NCBI RefSeq assembly: GCF_037975245.1
Contig: NC_092572.1
Coordinates: forward strand, 11,481,769-11,545,768
Direction of reading: 5' to 3'
DNA: 64,000 bases
From: Apostichopus japonicus
Lineage: Eukaryota; Echinodermata; Holothuroidea; Aspidochirotida; Stichopodidae
The translations under genes were made by a program, and so were the position numbers. The notes under the pieces are model-generated. The model was not told the DNA's origin, searched no databases, and saw only the letters and a program-made list of their open reading frames with translations. Below, piece by piece: positions 34,570-44,182 of the stretch. Each line of letters begins with the position of its first letter. Position 1 is the stretch's first letter.

Positions 34570-35440
34570 TATTGTAAAAATCCTAAACTTTGAGGATTTT
34601 TCATTTCAAAATAAGGCAAAACACCCTCCTGAAATCGTTTGTACAAGCAGGGTGGTACTATATCTCTCTTCCAGAAAAAATTATCAGATTTTTTCAACAT
34701 GACGAGTTTTGAGTTATTGGCCGTCAAAGATGACCTCTTTTGTACATCGAGCAGCTTAACAACTTCATAAATTATTATTGAGAACAGCTAGAACCCTGAA
34801 ATTTGTTTAGGTGTAAGAACTTTATACTTATAATTAAAGTATAAAACCCTGACAGCTCTAACATGGTTACTGTGGTAAAAAAATTGGCATCAAAACTTCT
34901 ACCTCATGCTGAATCGCAGCATGAAATAGCAACTTTAGAGTTGCACAACTTGCAAACATATCATAGGAAAGCATTGTAATCATTATTTTGTAATGTTTGT
35001 ACCAGACATAATAACCTCTGAAAGAATCAAGTACCCTGAAGCAATCGTTTAGGAGCAAAAAATAGCACATTTTTTAGTGAAAAGTACAAAAATCGAATAT
35101 TTTGACAGGGTTTTTAAGTTGACCTAACTCCACAAGACAATATTTTTGTAGCCTAATTTTTATTTTCCTATTCTATGGGATAGACTCTATAGGCATCTGT
35201 AATAGAAAGGTAGTAGAATGGTTAATTTCTGAGAAATGAGACCTCAAAAGTCAAGAAAATGCCAAAATGCCATGGTGGCGACAAATTGCGGAATTTCAAA
35301 GTGTGATAAATCGGCCAATTGTAAAGCAATGCAACTGAAATTTTCAGAATATGCTTATTTCATGATGGTCCAATCATACAAAACAATTGGGAATTTTTGG
35401 AGAGGGTGCAGCAACAGCCATCCGTGATTTGACACAGAAT
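34570..35440 (-). mobile_element. GGGTCATTCC-ended element, copy 1
   Basis: Near-identical to segments at 52742-53892. 35100-35438 is the reverse complement of 52742-53120, starting (minus) AGGGTCATTCTGTGTCAAATC. 34575-34850 matches 53615-53878 in direct orientation. The relative orientation of the two modules therefore differs between copies. The boundary at 35438/35439 is sharp, where the shared sequence stops at GACCCT. No coding capacity. Confidence 0.6.
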
Positions 35441-35758
35441 GACCCTAATCCAAGTTGTCATCCTCATGCAATATGGTTTTTGTGTATGAAGGAGACTGAT
35501 GGTTGGAAAAGGTGGACCAAATATCAGTTGACAATAATTAATGATGTCTATGTCTCCTTCTTACACCCTAATGGCTCTACCAATACTTTTTTTCTGGCCA
35601 TCACCTGAAGACAAATCTTGGATCCCACTAGGAATGATCATGGGGAAACTAGAACAGCCTGTGCTCCCAATTTCAAGTACAGGTAGCAAAGTGGGAATTG
35701 CAACAAAGGTGGTTGAATACTGTATTAGGGACAAGTTTCAAAGAGATTGTGAGCCGTG
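35439..35758 (+). pseudogene. Decayed ORF, probable transposon protein C-terminus
   Basis: Two frames share the coding-like signal. The first has WKRWTKYQLTIINDVYVSFL then HPNGSTNTFF; the second continues FWPSPEDKSWIPLGMIMGKL, then PVLPISSTGSKVGIATKVVE, and stops at 35757. The frame breaks within the T-run near 35587-35593. From memory, the F-x-H-P-x-G-x(4)-F-x-W-P...D-x-x-W-(V/I)-P-x-x-x-(I/V)-L pattern is a small beta-rich module near the C-terminus of unnamed transposon-linked proteins in invertebrates. The upstream part is missing because an element sits at 34570-35440. Confidence 0.4.
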
Positions 35759-36867
35759 ATGGTGACGGAAAATTTTGACAAATATGAATCGATGTATTTT
35801 GTTAAGATTGCAAAGTCTATTTCAAATTTTCATGACTGTTCAACCATACGGGCCTCCCATGTCCACAGTTTTTGTGGTAATGTTAAAAGTGTTGAAAGTT
35901 TACTGATGTTCTCGTTCATGACCTTAATAAAATGTTTAAAAGAGGGCTATTGCTGTCCATGTACAGGTCCAAGGTTTAATTTTTTTTATGAACAATAAGG
36001 TCATCTTGTTCACTGTTACAGCTGAAAGTGTTTTGAATTAAAAAAATAAAAAATATTTGTGTTGTTTTCTTTGATACAAGTTTTGCAGACTGGTGAAACT
36101 TTGATTTCATTGGCATTGTTTGAAGGAGGTGAAGCCGCAAAAGTGAAAAAAACAAATGGGAAAAGTACTGACAGCCTCTGCTTATAGTGCTGAAAGCCAC
36201 CTGATGAGTACCTTCAGCAAGAGTGAAACTTTTCATGTGCTATAGCAATTCATTTTGGGCTAATTCAATACTTTCCGTCCATAACATTCCGTCCATAACA
36301 ATTCCTATTTCAGGACTAGCTCTTTCCCTTCTTATAATAAATTCAATTTTATTTGATATTATTACACATATTGGCCATAAGTATTAACTTATAACACACA
36401 CTTCACAATTCAAGAGTTGATCCTAAATCAGGAAGAAACCTTCCGTCCATAACGTTGTACATTCCGTCCATAACACAGAATTTTGGTTTGGGGTAGCGGG
36501 TTAATAGAGGTACATTGAAGATTATGAGTGGGAGTACTGTATGATAAAGCTTAGGTACCAGGCCTGTGATGTAAAGTACCTTATACTTTGAAATCCTGAA
36601 CACTTCACAGAGTTTTGACCCACTATGAAGGTTGGTGGGAATTGATCATTTTTCTGATTCCGTCCATAACAAACACCTAATTTGCATATTCAGACTAATA
36701 TTGCACCACCCAATTAATTTTTTTCTGTTATATGGTAGAGGTACAGTATCCCAACTTAAATCAATCATGCATACCTCACCAAATACTAACTCTCACACTA
36801 TTTTTGATGGGACTTTATCTCTGTGAATTCCATGCATAACATTGGCAGAGGTTTTGGATCTGACCCT

Positions 36868-37212
36868 ATTATAACAGAGAGCATTTTACTGTTATCACAG
36901 GAGATCATCCACACTGTAACCTCCAGTGTAACTTTCTACAACCAAAACCCTACACCTGTTTGTGCACCTTTTATTATGTAATCTTCAGCAGGATGTGTGG
37001 TTAGCGTCACACTAGCTTAACCACTGTTTATGTAGACAGAGTAACATCCTGTCCCATCCTCTTGTAATCCATTGTTAAAGAGTATATAAGATGCAACTTT
37101 CACCATTTGTATTTAGTAGCATACATCCAGCCAAGGAAGATACAATATACTCTGCATTAAACTCAACTACTTGTTTGTGCCTTTATTTTCTTGTTCACAT
37201 ACCGCTGTGACA
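36868..37212 (+). repeat. 5' LTR
   Basis: 345 bp, starting ATTATAACAGAGAGC and ending CCGCTGTGACA. The TATA box TATATAAG at 37083-37090 suggests transcription starts about 30 bases later, near the segment TATTTAGTAGCATACATCC. Confidence 0.9.
37083..37090 (+). promoter_or_regulatory. LTR TATA box
   Basis: TATATAAG in the left LTR, repeated at the same offset in the right LTR. It fits a U3 core promoter. Confidence 0.6.
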
Positions 37213-37230
37213 ATTTGGTGGAGGAGCAAA
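37213..37230 (+). other. Probable primer-binding site
   Basis: ATTTGGTGGAGGAGCAAA directly after the LTR. TGG at 37216 would pair with the CCA end of a tRNA. I could not assign the tRNA. Confidence 0.5.
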
Positions 37231-37251
37231 AATTCCTATTTTAAGTTTTAC

Positions 37252-38253
37252 ATGACACGTTCTCCGTATTTCCTTCGTTCATCTACTCGTTTCACAATGG
37301 CTTCAACTGTTCCAGCAATTGCACCCACCCCTTATCATGGGTTATCTACAGAAAATGCCAAGCGTTGGCTGGCTCGCTTAACCCAGTTTGTAACACTTAA
37401 AGGCTGTAAAGATGAAGATGCCTTAGCTATGTTTGGACTACTCCTTAGAGATTCTGCTTTGGATTGGTTTACTTGTCTTGATGACTCTGTCAGGAAAGAC
37501 TTCATACAAGTCAAAGCTGCGTTTTTGTTACGCTTTCAGGATGTGGTGCCCACTTGGCAAAGACTAAGCTCGTTTTTTACAGCTAAACAGGAACCAACTG
37601 AAACTGTTAATGATTTTACATCTAGGATGAGCATGAGGGGTTCAGATCTATCTCTCTCGTCAGAACAAATTGTCCAGGCTACTCTGGCAGGCCTACTTTC
37701 CCACATCAGGCCCTTTGTCCTACAAAAAGACCCTACCACTGTCGAGGAAATACGTAGGGCGGCAAACCAACTCGCCACTTCTGTGGATTCGTCACGACAG
37801 GAAGAAGTGTTGATGGCTGTCCAAGGATTAGCAGACCAGCTCCAACAGCTAACCACAACCCAGGAGAGCTTTGCAGATCGGTTACATTCCCTATCCACTA
37901 CGGTAAATGCAGCCTCACTGGACCAGTCTCACAGTGGAAGGAGAGGTCAACCACCACCATCTCCGCAAAAACAGGGGAGACGGACCTGGCAGAAATCTTC
38001 CCCTCCATCACAGGATGGCCCGAGTCCTTGGCATCGTCAACCATCACAGACACAGCGTGCTTGTTCTGGGTGTGGTGAGTACGGTCACTTAAGGTCTTAT
38101 TGTCATGCTCAAGATCTTAGCTGTTACAACTGTGGTAAACTAGGACATATAGCTCGAGTATGTAGGTCTAGCCGTTATGTACCCCCCTTTTACCCAACCA
38201 ACCCCTTCCTCCAATCTTCTGGGCAGCACCAGAATGATCAACAGCCCCAATAG
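37252..38253 (+). CDS. gag: Gag polyprotein, ends at a leaky UAG
   Basis: Start at ATG 37252 (MTRSPYFLRSS), chosen because the longer open frame begins inside the LTR; ATG 37297 (MASTVPAIAP) is an alternative. The capsid-like middle has the retrotransposon-gag pattern A..WF.CL (about 37440-37480). A Gln-rich coiled region follows. Two CCHC zinc knuckles near the end (CSGCGEYGHLRSYC at about 38061 and CYNCGKLGHIARVC at about 38121) bind RNA during packaging. The frame ends with CAA TAG at 38248-38253. Pol continues in exactly the same frame with no other stop, so occasional read-through would make Gag-Pol. Confidence 0.88.
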   Translation: MTRSPYFLRSSTRFTMASTVPAIAPTPYHGLSTENAKRWLARLTQFVTLKGCKDEDALAMFGLLLRDSALDWFTCLDDSVRKDFIQVKAAFLLRFQDVVPTWQRLSSFFTAKQEPTETVNDFTSRMSMRGSDLSLSSEQIVQATLAGLLSHIRPFVLQKDPTTVEEIRRAANQLATSVDSSRQEEVLMAVQGLADQLQQLTTTQESFADRLHSLSTTVNAASLDQSHSGRRGQPPPSPQKQGRRTWQKSSPPSQDGPSPWHRQPSQTQRACSGCGEYGHLRSYCHAQDLSCYNCGKLGHIARVCRSSRYVPPFYPTNPFLQSSGQHQNDQQPQ

Positions 38254-38259
38254 CAATTA
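38248..38259 (+). promoter_or_regulatory. Leaky-stop context CAA-TAG-CAA-TTA
   Basis: The stop between gag and pol is followed by CAA TTA, matching the CAR-YYA consensus that drives about a few percent read-through in tobamoviruses, with the same preceding CAA. Gag and pol share one frame and the space between TAG and the pol domains is open. Function here is inferred. Confidence 0.7.
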
Positions 38260-41200
38260 CTGTCACACAGGCCCTCCTCCCCTGTGAATAGTTACTGTTG
38301 TGAGGCATCTTGTAGGGACTCTGTAGCAGCCATTTCTACCACGCCCTCTGTGACTTTAGTGACCCCACTTCAAAAGAATTTGGTTAATGTGTCCCTAAAT
38401 GGTTGTACTTCTAAAGCCCTTGTTGACACAGGAGCTTCCATTTCTTGTATATCTCTGTCTCTCATACAGAGATCTTGTATTCTCAAAGTGTCTACACTTG
38501 GTGACTCTACCATTAGTCATATTAAAGGGGTGTGTGGTGAAACTCACACTGTTCTTGGGACAATCAATCTGCCTGTTACTATTAACAAGCTGTGCTTATA
38601 TCAGACATTCTATGTATTTCAAAGACTGCACCACCCACTTATACTAGGTCTAGATTTTCTAACGACAAATAAGGCTTCCATTGATCTTCACAACCATTGC
38701 CTATCTCTTCATGATGGTATGACCGAAGTGTCTTTCCTTCAGGCTGATCGTGAACGACATGAAGTTATAAGATTGCAGACTTCAGTTACTGTCCCAGCAA
38801 AAACTGAAGTTATTTGCCCTGTTAAGGTTATTAACCCTGACTTTTCCCATAGTGTTTGCCTTTTAGAGCCAGCATCGTCTTTAGCTAGTAAGTTCAATAT
38901 TTTCACGGCCAGGTCTGTATGCTCGGTTGCCAATTCTAGTGTTATTGTTAAGCTTATGAATCCCACTAATTCTGCTGTGTGTATTCCTGTCAATACTACC
39001 GTTGCTTATGCACATGAATATGAGGACATTCGTGACTTTTCGGGTTCTGAGCCTGATCTGTCCGACTTTAATATTTCGTCATTGTTCGATAAGACTTCTC
39101 CTGATGATGATGACCAATACGTCACCATAGCTCAGGATATGGGTATAAATTTAGCAACTTCTGATCTCTCTGAGGTACAACAACGAGAGCTTCTTATTTT
39201 AATCGGCAAGAACCGTGATGTTTTTGCCACTGACCTGTCTGAACTTGGTGAAACTAATCTTTACCATCACAATATTGATACAGGGAGTGCACCTCCCCAA
39301 CGACAGCGTTTTTACCGCACGACCCCTAAAATCAAAGACGAAATTGAAAAACAAGTCAATGATATGCTGCAAAATGGTATAATTGAGCCCAGCATTTCAG
39401 AGTGGCAGAGTCCTGTTGTTCTGGTCAAGAAAAAAGATGGCAGTTACAGGTTTGCTGTCGATTATAGGAAACTCAATAGCGTTACTAGGCCAATGCACTT
39501 TCCCTTACCTCTATTGGAGGATGTTTTTGATGCGGTGGGTGAATCTGAAGCACAAATCTTTTCTGTGTTAGACCTCTTTTCAGGGTTTTGGCAAGTCCCT
39601 ATGGACCCTGACTCAAAACATAAGGCTGCATTTGTGACTCATCATGGGGTCTACCAATGGAAAAAGCTCCCATTTGGCTTAATGAATGCACCTGCCTCAT
39701 TTCAATTGGTCATGGCAGAAGTACTAAGAGGCTTGAATTGGAAACATGCTCTTGTGTATGTTGATGACATCCTTATTCTAAGCAAAAATTTTCAGGATCA
39801 TTTAGACCATCTTCAGGATGTTTTTCACCGCCTCCGAACTGCCAATATGAGACTCAAACCTTCTAAATGTGACTTTGCTGCACAGAAAGTTACTTATTTA
39901 GGACATGTCATCACAAAAGATGGCGTTCAGGCTGATCCCTCTAAAACTGAGGCCATTTCTCAATTTCCTTGTCCTCGGGATGTCTCTACTTTACGAGGTT
40001 TCCTTGGCCTTTGTAATTATTACCGTAGATTCGTACACGGTTTTGCCAAAATTGCTGCCCCACTAAACAACCTCCTAAAAAAGGATGTTCCCTTCACCTG
40101 GTCTGAACAATGTGAAGATGCCTTCGAAAGTCTCAAACATGCTTTAACCACCCCACCCATACTAGCTTATCCTAGTATGTCTAAACCTTTCATTGTTTCA
40201 ACTGATGCCTCAGGGAGTGCCATCGGTTATATTCTTGGACAGCGTGATAGTTGTAACAGGGAACGTGTGATTGCCTATGGCGGACGATCTCTTAACAAAA
40301 TGGAAAAGAAATGGTCTATATCAGAAAGAGAGTGCCTTGCTCTTATTGAAGCAATTCAGTCATTCCGTCCGTACTTAGCTAACAACAAATTTACTGTTTT
40401 GACTGATCATATAGCTCTTAAGTGGTTACATAAAATTTCACATGCGACTAATGGTCGTTTAGCCAGGTGGTCTATAGCGCTTCAAGGGTATGATTTCACT
40501 ATTGAACACAAGGCAGGAAAACTACACCAAAATGCAGATGCCCTTTCTAGGAGAAGCTATGATTCACAACAAATTCCATCAAAGGCTGAGGGAATGTGCA
40601 TTGAACAAACTAAGACCAGTCACCTTGATCAGGATACCACTGTAGAATATCACATTGAATATGCTAGCAATCCTAGTGTACCTTCTGTAGGAGCTGTTTC
40701 AGAGAAGCCAGATATTGATCCTGTGGCTGTTAAATCATTTCAGAGGGAGTGCTCAGACTTTTCTTATTTGGTTAAGTATTTAGAAACAGGTGAGCTACCT
40801 GAGGACCAGAAAGTAGCTAAAAAAGTTGTTGTTGAAGCTGAACAATATGTGTGTCTTGATGGCACTCTTTATCATTTATTTTACCGTCGAGCTAAAAATC
40901 TTTCACAGGCGGATAGGGTAATTAAGCAACTAGCTGTGCCTAAGGTCCTTCGACCTGACGTTTTATTGTCATATCATGACTCTATTGCGGGAGGGGGTCA
41001 TCAAGGGTTTGATCGAACTTATCATTCGATTCGTTTAAAGTACTATTGGCCAAGAATGTATTCAGATATTTATGATTACGTTAAATCATGTGATGCCTGT
41101 CAAAGAGCTAAACGTCATTTTCATGGCCACCCTGCCCCACTGCACCCAATGCCTGTTGAGGATGCATTTAAACGGTGGCATATGGACATCCTTGGTCCAC

Positions 41201-42339
41201 TTACCACCAGTTCAGACGGTCACAAGTATGTATTATTAGTTACAGACAGTTTTACTCGTTGGCCAGAAGCTTTTCCTCTTAAGTCTCAGGAAGCAACTGT
41301 CATTGCACAAGTATTGTACAAAGAAATTTTCTGTCGTTATGGTGCACCACATACCCTTATCTCAGATCGTGGAAAAAATTTCATGTCAAAGTTAATTCAA
41401 GCATTGTGTGAGTTGTTTGACATCACCCGTCACCATACTAGTTCCTATCACCCACAGACTAATTCGACATGTGAGAGGTTTAACTCAGTTATTGCACAAT
41501 CCATGAGAGCCTATTGTGGGGGAAACGATTCCAAATGGCCAGATATGCTACCTGGTATTTTAATGGCTTATCGTATGTCCCCTGCGATCAACTCAACCCA
41601 ATTTTCACCTTACTTTCTTTTGTTTGGTAAGGATATGCGTACTCCCTTGGATGTTAGTTTACACCCTACTGACACCATGGGTAGAGATGCAAAAGAGCAT
41701 ATCACTTCTGTTATGGACAAGTTAGACACCTTTCGTAAGGTTGCAAAGGAAAACATTGTTCAGGCACAACACAAGAACAAACAAACTTATGATGCTAATG
41801 CCAAGGAACCATCATTTCATTTGGGACAAAGTGTACTAGTTTTTAACCCTCAAGTACCACAGGGCCATTCATCCAAATTACATCGTAAATGGTGTGGGCC
41901 ATATTATGTCTGTGAGTTAGGTCCTAATGACACCTTCAAACTCAGGAATTGCTCTGATAACAAGGAATTGCAATCTCTGGTTCATGCCAATCGGCTGAAG
42001 CCCTATCATGACCCGAGGGACAGGAAAGTGCCTACTGTGCCACACCCTACCCTGTCTTCTGAAACTAAAACAATTCCTGGGACTAGTCCTACTGGAGCTT
42101 CCCAAGAAACCCAACATATAAGAGAACAAAGTTCATGGAAAGATGTTGATCGAATTCTTCAGGCAAGTAAATATAATGGTGCTATGTATTACAAAGTTAA
42201 GTGGGCAGATAAAACACCATCTTCATGGGTTCTTAGTGGGGATTTATCTTCTAATCTTATTAGAGAATATCACATCACCCGTACTCTGCAAGGCAGAAAA
42301 CGTAAACGTCCATTGAAACGACATAAGTTCTTCATTTAG
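38254..42339 (+). CDS. pol: Pol polyprotein: protease, RT, RNase H, integrase, chromodomain-like tail
   Basis: About 1,360 codons in frame with gag. Protease has LVDTGAS with the catalytic Asp near 38424. RT has VLVKKKDGSYRFAVDYRKLN, FSVLDLFSGFWQVPM and the YVDD active site at 39757-39768. RNase H has STDASGSAIGY, RECLALIEA, LTDHIALKWL and NADALSRR. Integrase has the HH-CC zinc motif (ending CDACQ), then D (WHMD, 41185), D (SDRGKN, 41365) and E (CERF, 41473). The tail at about 42136-42290 (VDRILQAS..YYKVKWADK..SSWV) looks like a chromodomain, which in chromoviruses can steer integration to marked chromatin. All catalytic residues are present. There is no initiator ATG near the start, consistent with expression by read-through. 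Confidence 0.93.
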   Translation, partial: QLLSHRPSSPVNSYCCEASCRDSVAAISTTPSVTLVTPLQKNLVNVSLNGCTSKALVDTGASISCISLSLIQRSCILKVSTLGDSTISHIKGVCGETHTVLGTINLPVTINKLCLYQTFYVFQRLHHPLILGLDFLTTNKASIDLHNHCLSLHDGMTEVSFLQADRERHEVIRLQTSVTVPAKTEVICPVKVINPDFSHSVCLLEPASSLASKFNIFTARSVCSVANSSVIVKLMNPTNSAVCIPVNTTVAYAHEYEDIRDFSGSEPDLSDFNISSLFDKTSPDDDDQYVTIAQDMGINLATSDLSEVQQRELLILIGKNRDVFATDLSELGETNLYHHNIDTGSAPPQRQRFYRTTPKIKDEIEKQVNDMLQNGIIEPSISEWQSPVVLVKKKDGSYRFAVDYRKLNSVTRPMHFPLPLLEDVFDAVGESEAQIFSVLDLFSGFWQVPMDPDSKHKAAFVTHHGVYQWKKLPFGLMNAPASFQLVMAEVLRGLNWKHALVYVDDILILSKNFQDHLDHLQDVFHRLRTANMRLKPSKCDFAAQKVTYLGHVITKDGVQADPSKTEAISQFPCPRDVSTLRGFLGLCNYYRRFVHGFAKIAAPLNNLLKKDVPFTWSEQCEDAFESLKHALTTPPILAYPSMSKPFIVSTDASGSAIGYILGQRDSCNRERVIAYGGRSLNKMEKKWSISERECLALIEAIQSFRPYLANNKFTVLTDHIALKWLHKISHATNGRLARWSIALQGYDFTIEHKAGKLHQNADALSRRSYDSQQIPSKAEGMCIEQTKTSHLDQDTTVEYHIEYASNPSVPSVGAVSEKPDIDPVAVKSFQRECSDFSYLVKYLETGELPEDQKVAKKVVVEAEQYVCLDGTLYHLFYRRAKNLSQADRVIKQLAVPKVLRPDVLLSYHDSIAGGGHQGFDRTYHSIRLKYYWPRMYSDIYDYVKSCDACQRAKRHFHGHPAPLHPMPVEDAFKRWHMDILGPLTTSSDGHKYVLLVTDSFTRWPEAFPLKSQEATVIAQVLYKEIFCRYGAPHTLISDRGKNFMSKLIQALCELFDITRHHTSSYHPQTNSTCERFNSVIAQSMRAYCGGNDSKWPDMLPGILMAYRMSPAINSTQFSPYFLLFGKDMRTPLDVSLHPTDTMGRDAKEHITSVMDKLDTFRKVAKENIVQAQHKNKQTYDANAKEPSFHLGQSVLVFNPQVPQGHSSKLHRKWCGPYYVCELGPNDTFKLRNCSDNKELQSLVHANRLKPYHDPRDRKVPTVPHPTLSSETKTIPGTSPTGASQETQHIREQSSWKDVDRILQASKYNGAMYYKVKWADKTPSSWVLSGDLSSNLIREYHITRTLQGRKRKRPLKRHKFFI

Positions 42340-42920
42340 AATACTGTGTACTATTAAAGTTGATCGTGTAAACAAATATGGTTAGTCTGTTGCTTCCATA
42401 TTTATCAGACTCTAAGAGTAAACCTTCTTTCCATGTCAAAGGCTTTTTCATTGTTTATAATATATTCATTCCTTTGTTTTTATATCTTGAGCATGACATT
42501 ATTTTAACAGTATGTGACCGTACTGCCACAATTTTCTATTTTGATCATCATTGATACATTGCTTTTGTTTTTTAATGTTGTGACAGTAAATGTATGTCAT
42601 TATTTTCTTTCAGGTTTTCCTGTAATTTTTTTTTTCTTGCCTTTGTCGACAACATTTATAGATGTATATGTTATTATCATTTGTTTTTTTTTCTCAAACA
42701 GTGAGACATTACTGGTCATGTTTCTTTTATTGAGTTTCATCACTATTTTCATATATCAATGGTTCACCTTACCTTTGAAATTACATTCGAGCATTTTATA
42801 TACGTTTTTGTTAACGTATTCTGTAAGGACTTTTACTTTCTGCAATTCTTAGTGTTTGCTGTTTCTTCATTCTTTCTTTTCCTTTCAAATTTGGGGACCA
42901 AACTTTTTAAGGGAGAGGCA
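42340..42920 (+). other. Region between pol and 3' LTR
   Basis: T-rich DNA with an open frame 42514-42852 that would encode a very hydrophobic peptide of about 112 residues. It has no ATG start at that point (GTG) and no signal, Cys or fusion-type pattern of an envelope protein. I regard it as composition-driven. The purine tract AAGGGAGAGG at 42909-42918 is the likely polypurine tract. Confidence 0.5.
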
Positions 42921-43265
42921 ATTATAACAGAGAGCATTTTACTGTTATCACAGGAGATCATCCACACTGTAACCTCCAGTGTAACTTTCTACAACCAAAA
43001 CCCTACACCTGTTTGTGCACCTTTTATTATGTAATCTTCAGCAGGATGTGTGGTTAGCGTCACACTAGCTTAACCACTGTTTATGTAGACAGAGTAACAT
43101 CCTGTCCCATCCTCTTGTAATCCATTGTAAAAGAGTATATAAGATGCAACTTTCACCATTTGTATTTAGTAGCATACATCCAGCCAAGGAAGATACAATA
43201 TACTCTGCATTAAACTCAACTACTTGTTTGTGCCTTTATTTTCTTGTTCACATACCGCTGTGACA
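42921..43265 (+). repeat. 3' LTR
   Basis: 345 bp, matching the left LTR with a single visible difference. It ends CCGCTGTGACA at 43265, after which the flanking sequence CTACTATAGCC begins. Confidence 0.9.
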
Positions 43266-43965
43266 CTACTATAGCCTAGAGGCTACCACAATATACCCAT
43301 TTTTGTAGGTCTTCTGCCTGTATTAATATTTGGCCTACTATATTTGTAGGCTTATAGGCCAATTAGTCCTGAAGAGTGTTCTGCCCCAAATTTCCAAGAT
43401 ATTTAGCAGCAGAAAGTGAGGGGTGGGAACTACAGTAGTACCAGGGGGTTGGGGTAAAGTACAGAACTGTAACCCAGCTGTGCTACTACAGTACTAGTAG
43501 TAGTACTAATACGAAGTCACAGTTAGCTTATCGATCAATATGTCAGATTTTTTAGTATAAAGGAACTTGACTAGGCAAAGATTTTGTGGGCAACTTCTGT
43601 TCCATTGAATTTTGTGTAGCCTCCCCCCCCCCCCAAAAAAAAATTTGTGATCATTACATTTCTGAGGAACTAGGACCACAGTACACATGTATCACAAAAA
43701 TAAATGCAGTGGGATGATTTGGGTTTTTCCTTGATCAAATCTCTAAGTGCATCAATTTTTAAAATGAGCCCTCCATGCTGCTAGAAGTTCAACTAGTAAC
43801 AAGTAGTACCAGGCCTAGTAATAAATATGGTGGAATATTTGCAAGATTGGAGAAATTCTCATTATTCACTGGGGCTAGGCCAGCTACAGTATCTTTAACA
43901 GTATCAGTAAAAGGATAAGATGTTTAATCAGCCTTAAAATGATTGTATGCTATTTCTTTATCAAT
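43266..43965. other. Non-coding flank
   Basis: Spacer with a poly-C/poly-A run near 43622-43643. No gene seen. Confidence 0.35.
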
Positions 43966-44182
43966 TGCCAAGACAGATCGGTACCAGAATATGTTACTGA
44001 AATAACTCTTCTACCAAGCACAACACCTACTGTAAGTGTGGCTGAAACATTTGATCCCAATGTGTGGGAAGATTGTTCAGATGACTCCTCTTGTTATTTA
44101 GGACATTTACCATGAAGAAGTTAATCTCCCTGCTGAGCATGAAATGTTTGATGATGAAGAATTGGTTGAAGTTGAATTGTAG
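43966..44182 (+). CDS. Possible two-exon tail of an unrecognised gene
   Basis: A coding-like stretch (VPEYVTEITLLPSTTPT) ends at 44031 before GTAAGT. An acceptor TTGTTATTTAG precedes 44102, where the same phase continues DIYHEEVNLPAEHEMFDDEE then LVEVEL and a TAG at 44180. A possible acceptor (TCAATTGCCAAG) precedes the first piece. The acidic tail is plausible protein but I recognise no family and see no upstream exons. It could be a remnant. Confidence 0.25.

Larger units (their letters stand above)
34160..36867. mobile_element. Motif-bearing element region with ATTCCGTCCATAAC
   Basis: ATTCCGTCCATAAC occurs forward at 34165, 36273, 36286, 36441, 36461 and 36657, with a decayed copy at 36827. 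The inverted form is at 34338 (one change), 34360 and 34381 (partial). Reverse copies cluster at the left and forward copies at the right, as expected of subterminal transposase-binding sites. The right edge (TGACCCTAT) abuts the LTR retrotransposon. I found no matching left terminal repeat. A second element (34570-35440) and a decayed ORF lie inside. Confidence 0.45.
36868..43265 (+). mobile_element. Complete Ty3/gypsy LTR retrotransposon
   Basis: 6,398 bp bounded by 345-bp direct repeats (36868-37212 and 42921-43265) that I find to differ at one site (TTGTTAAAG versus TTGTAAAAG). It has a primer-binding-like TGGTGGAGGAGC just after the left LTR, gag, pol in the order protease, RT, RNase H, integrase with a C-terminal chromodomain-like module, and a purine tract AAGGGAGAGG before the right LTR. 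Protease-RT-RNase H-integrase order places it in Ty3/gypsy. Frames are intact apart from one UAG. It is flanked on the left by the TGACCCT edge of another element. I could not find a clear 5-bp target duplication. Confidence 0.93.

Noticed and set aside
42514-42852. Envelope gene
   Set aside because: No ATG, no signal or Cys pattern, extreme T-rich composition.
36868-43265. gag-pol UAG as a simple inactivating mutation
   Set aside because: The rest is intact, the frame is shared, and the stop context is the known leaky hexamer; kept as a read-through proposal to be tested.
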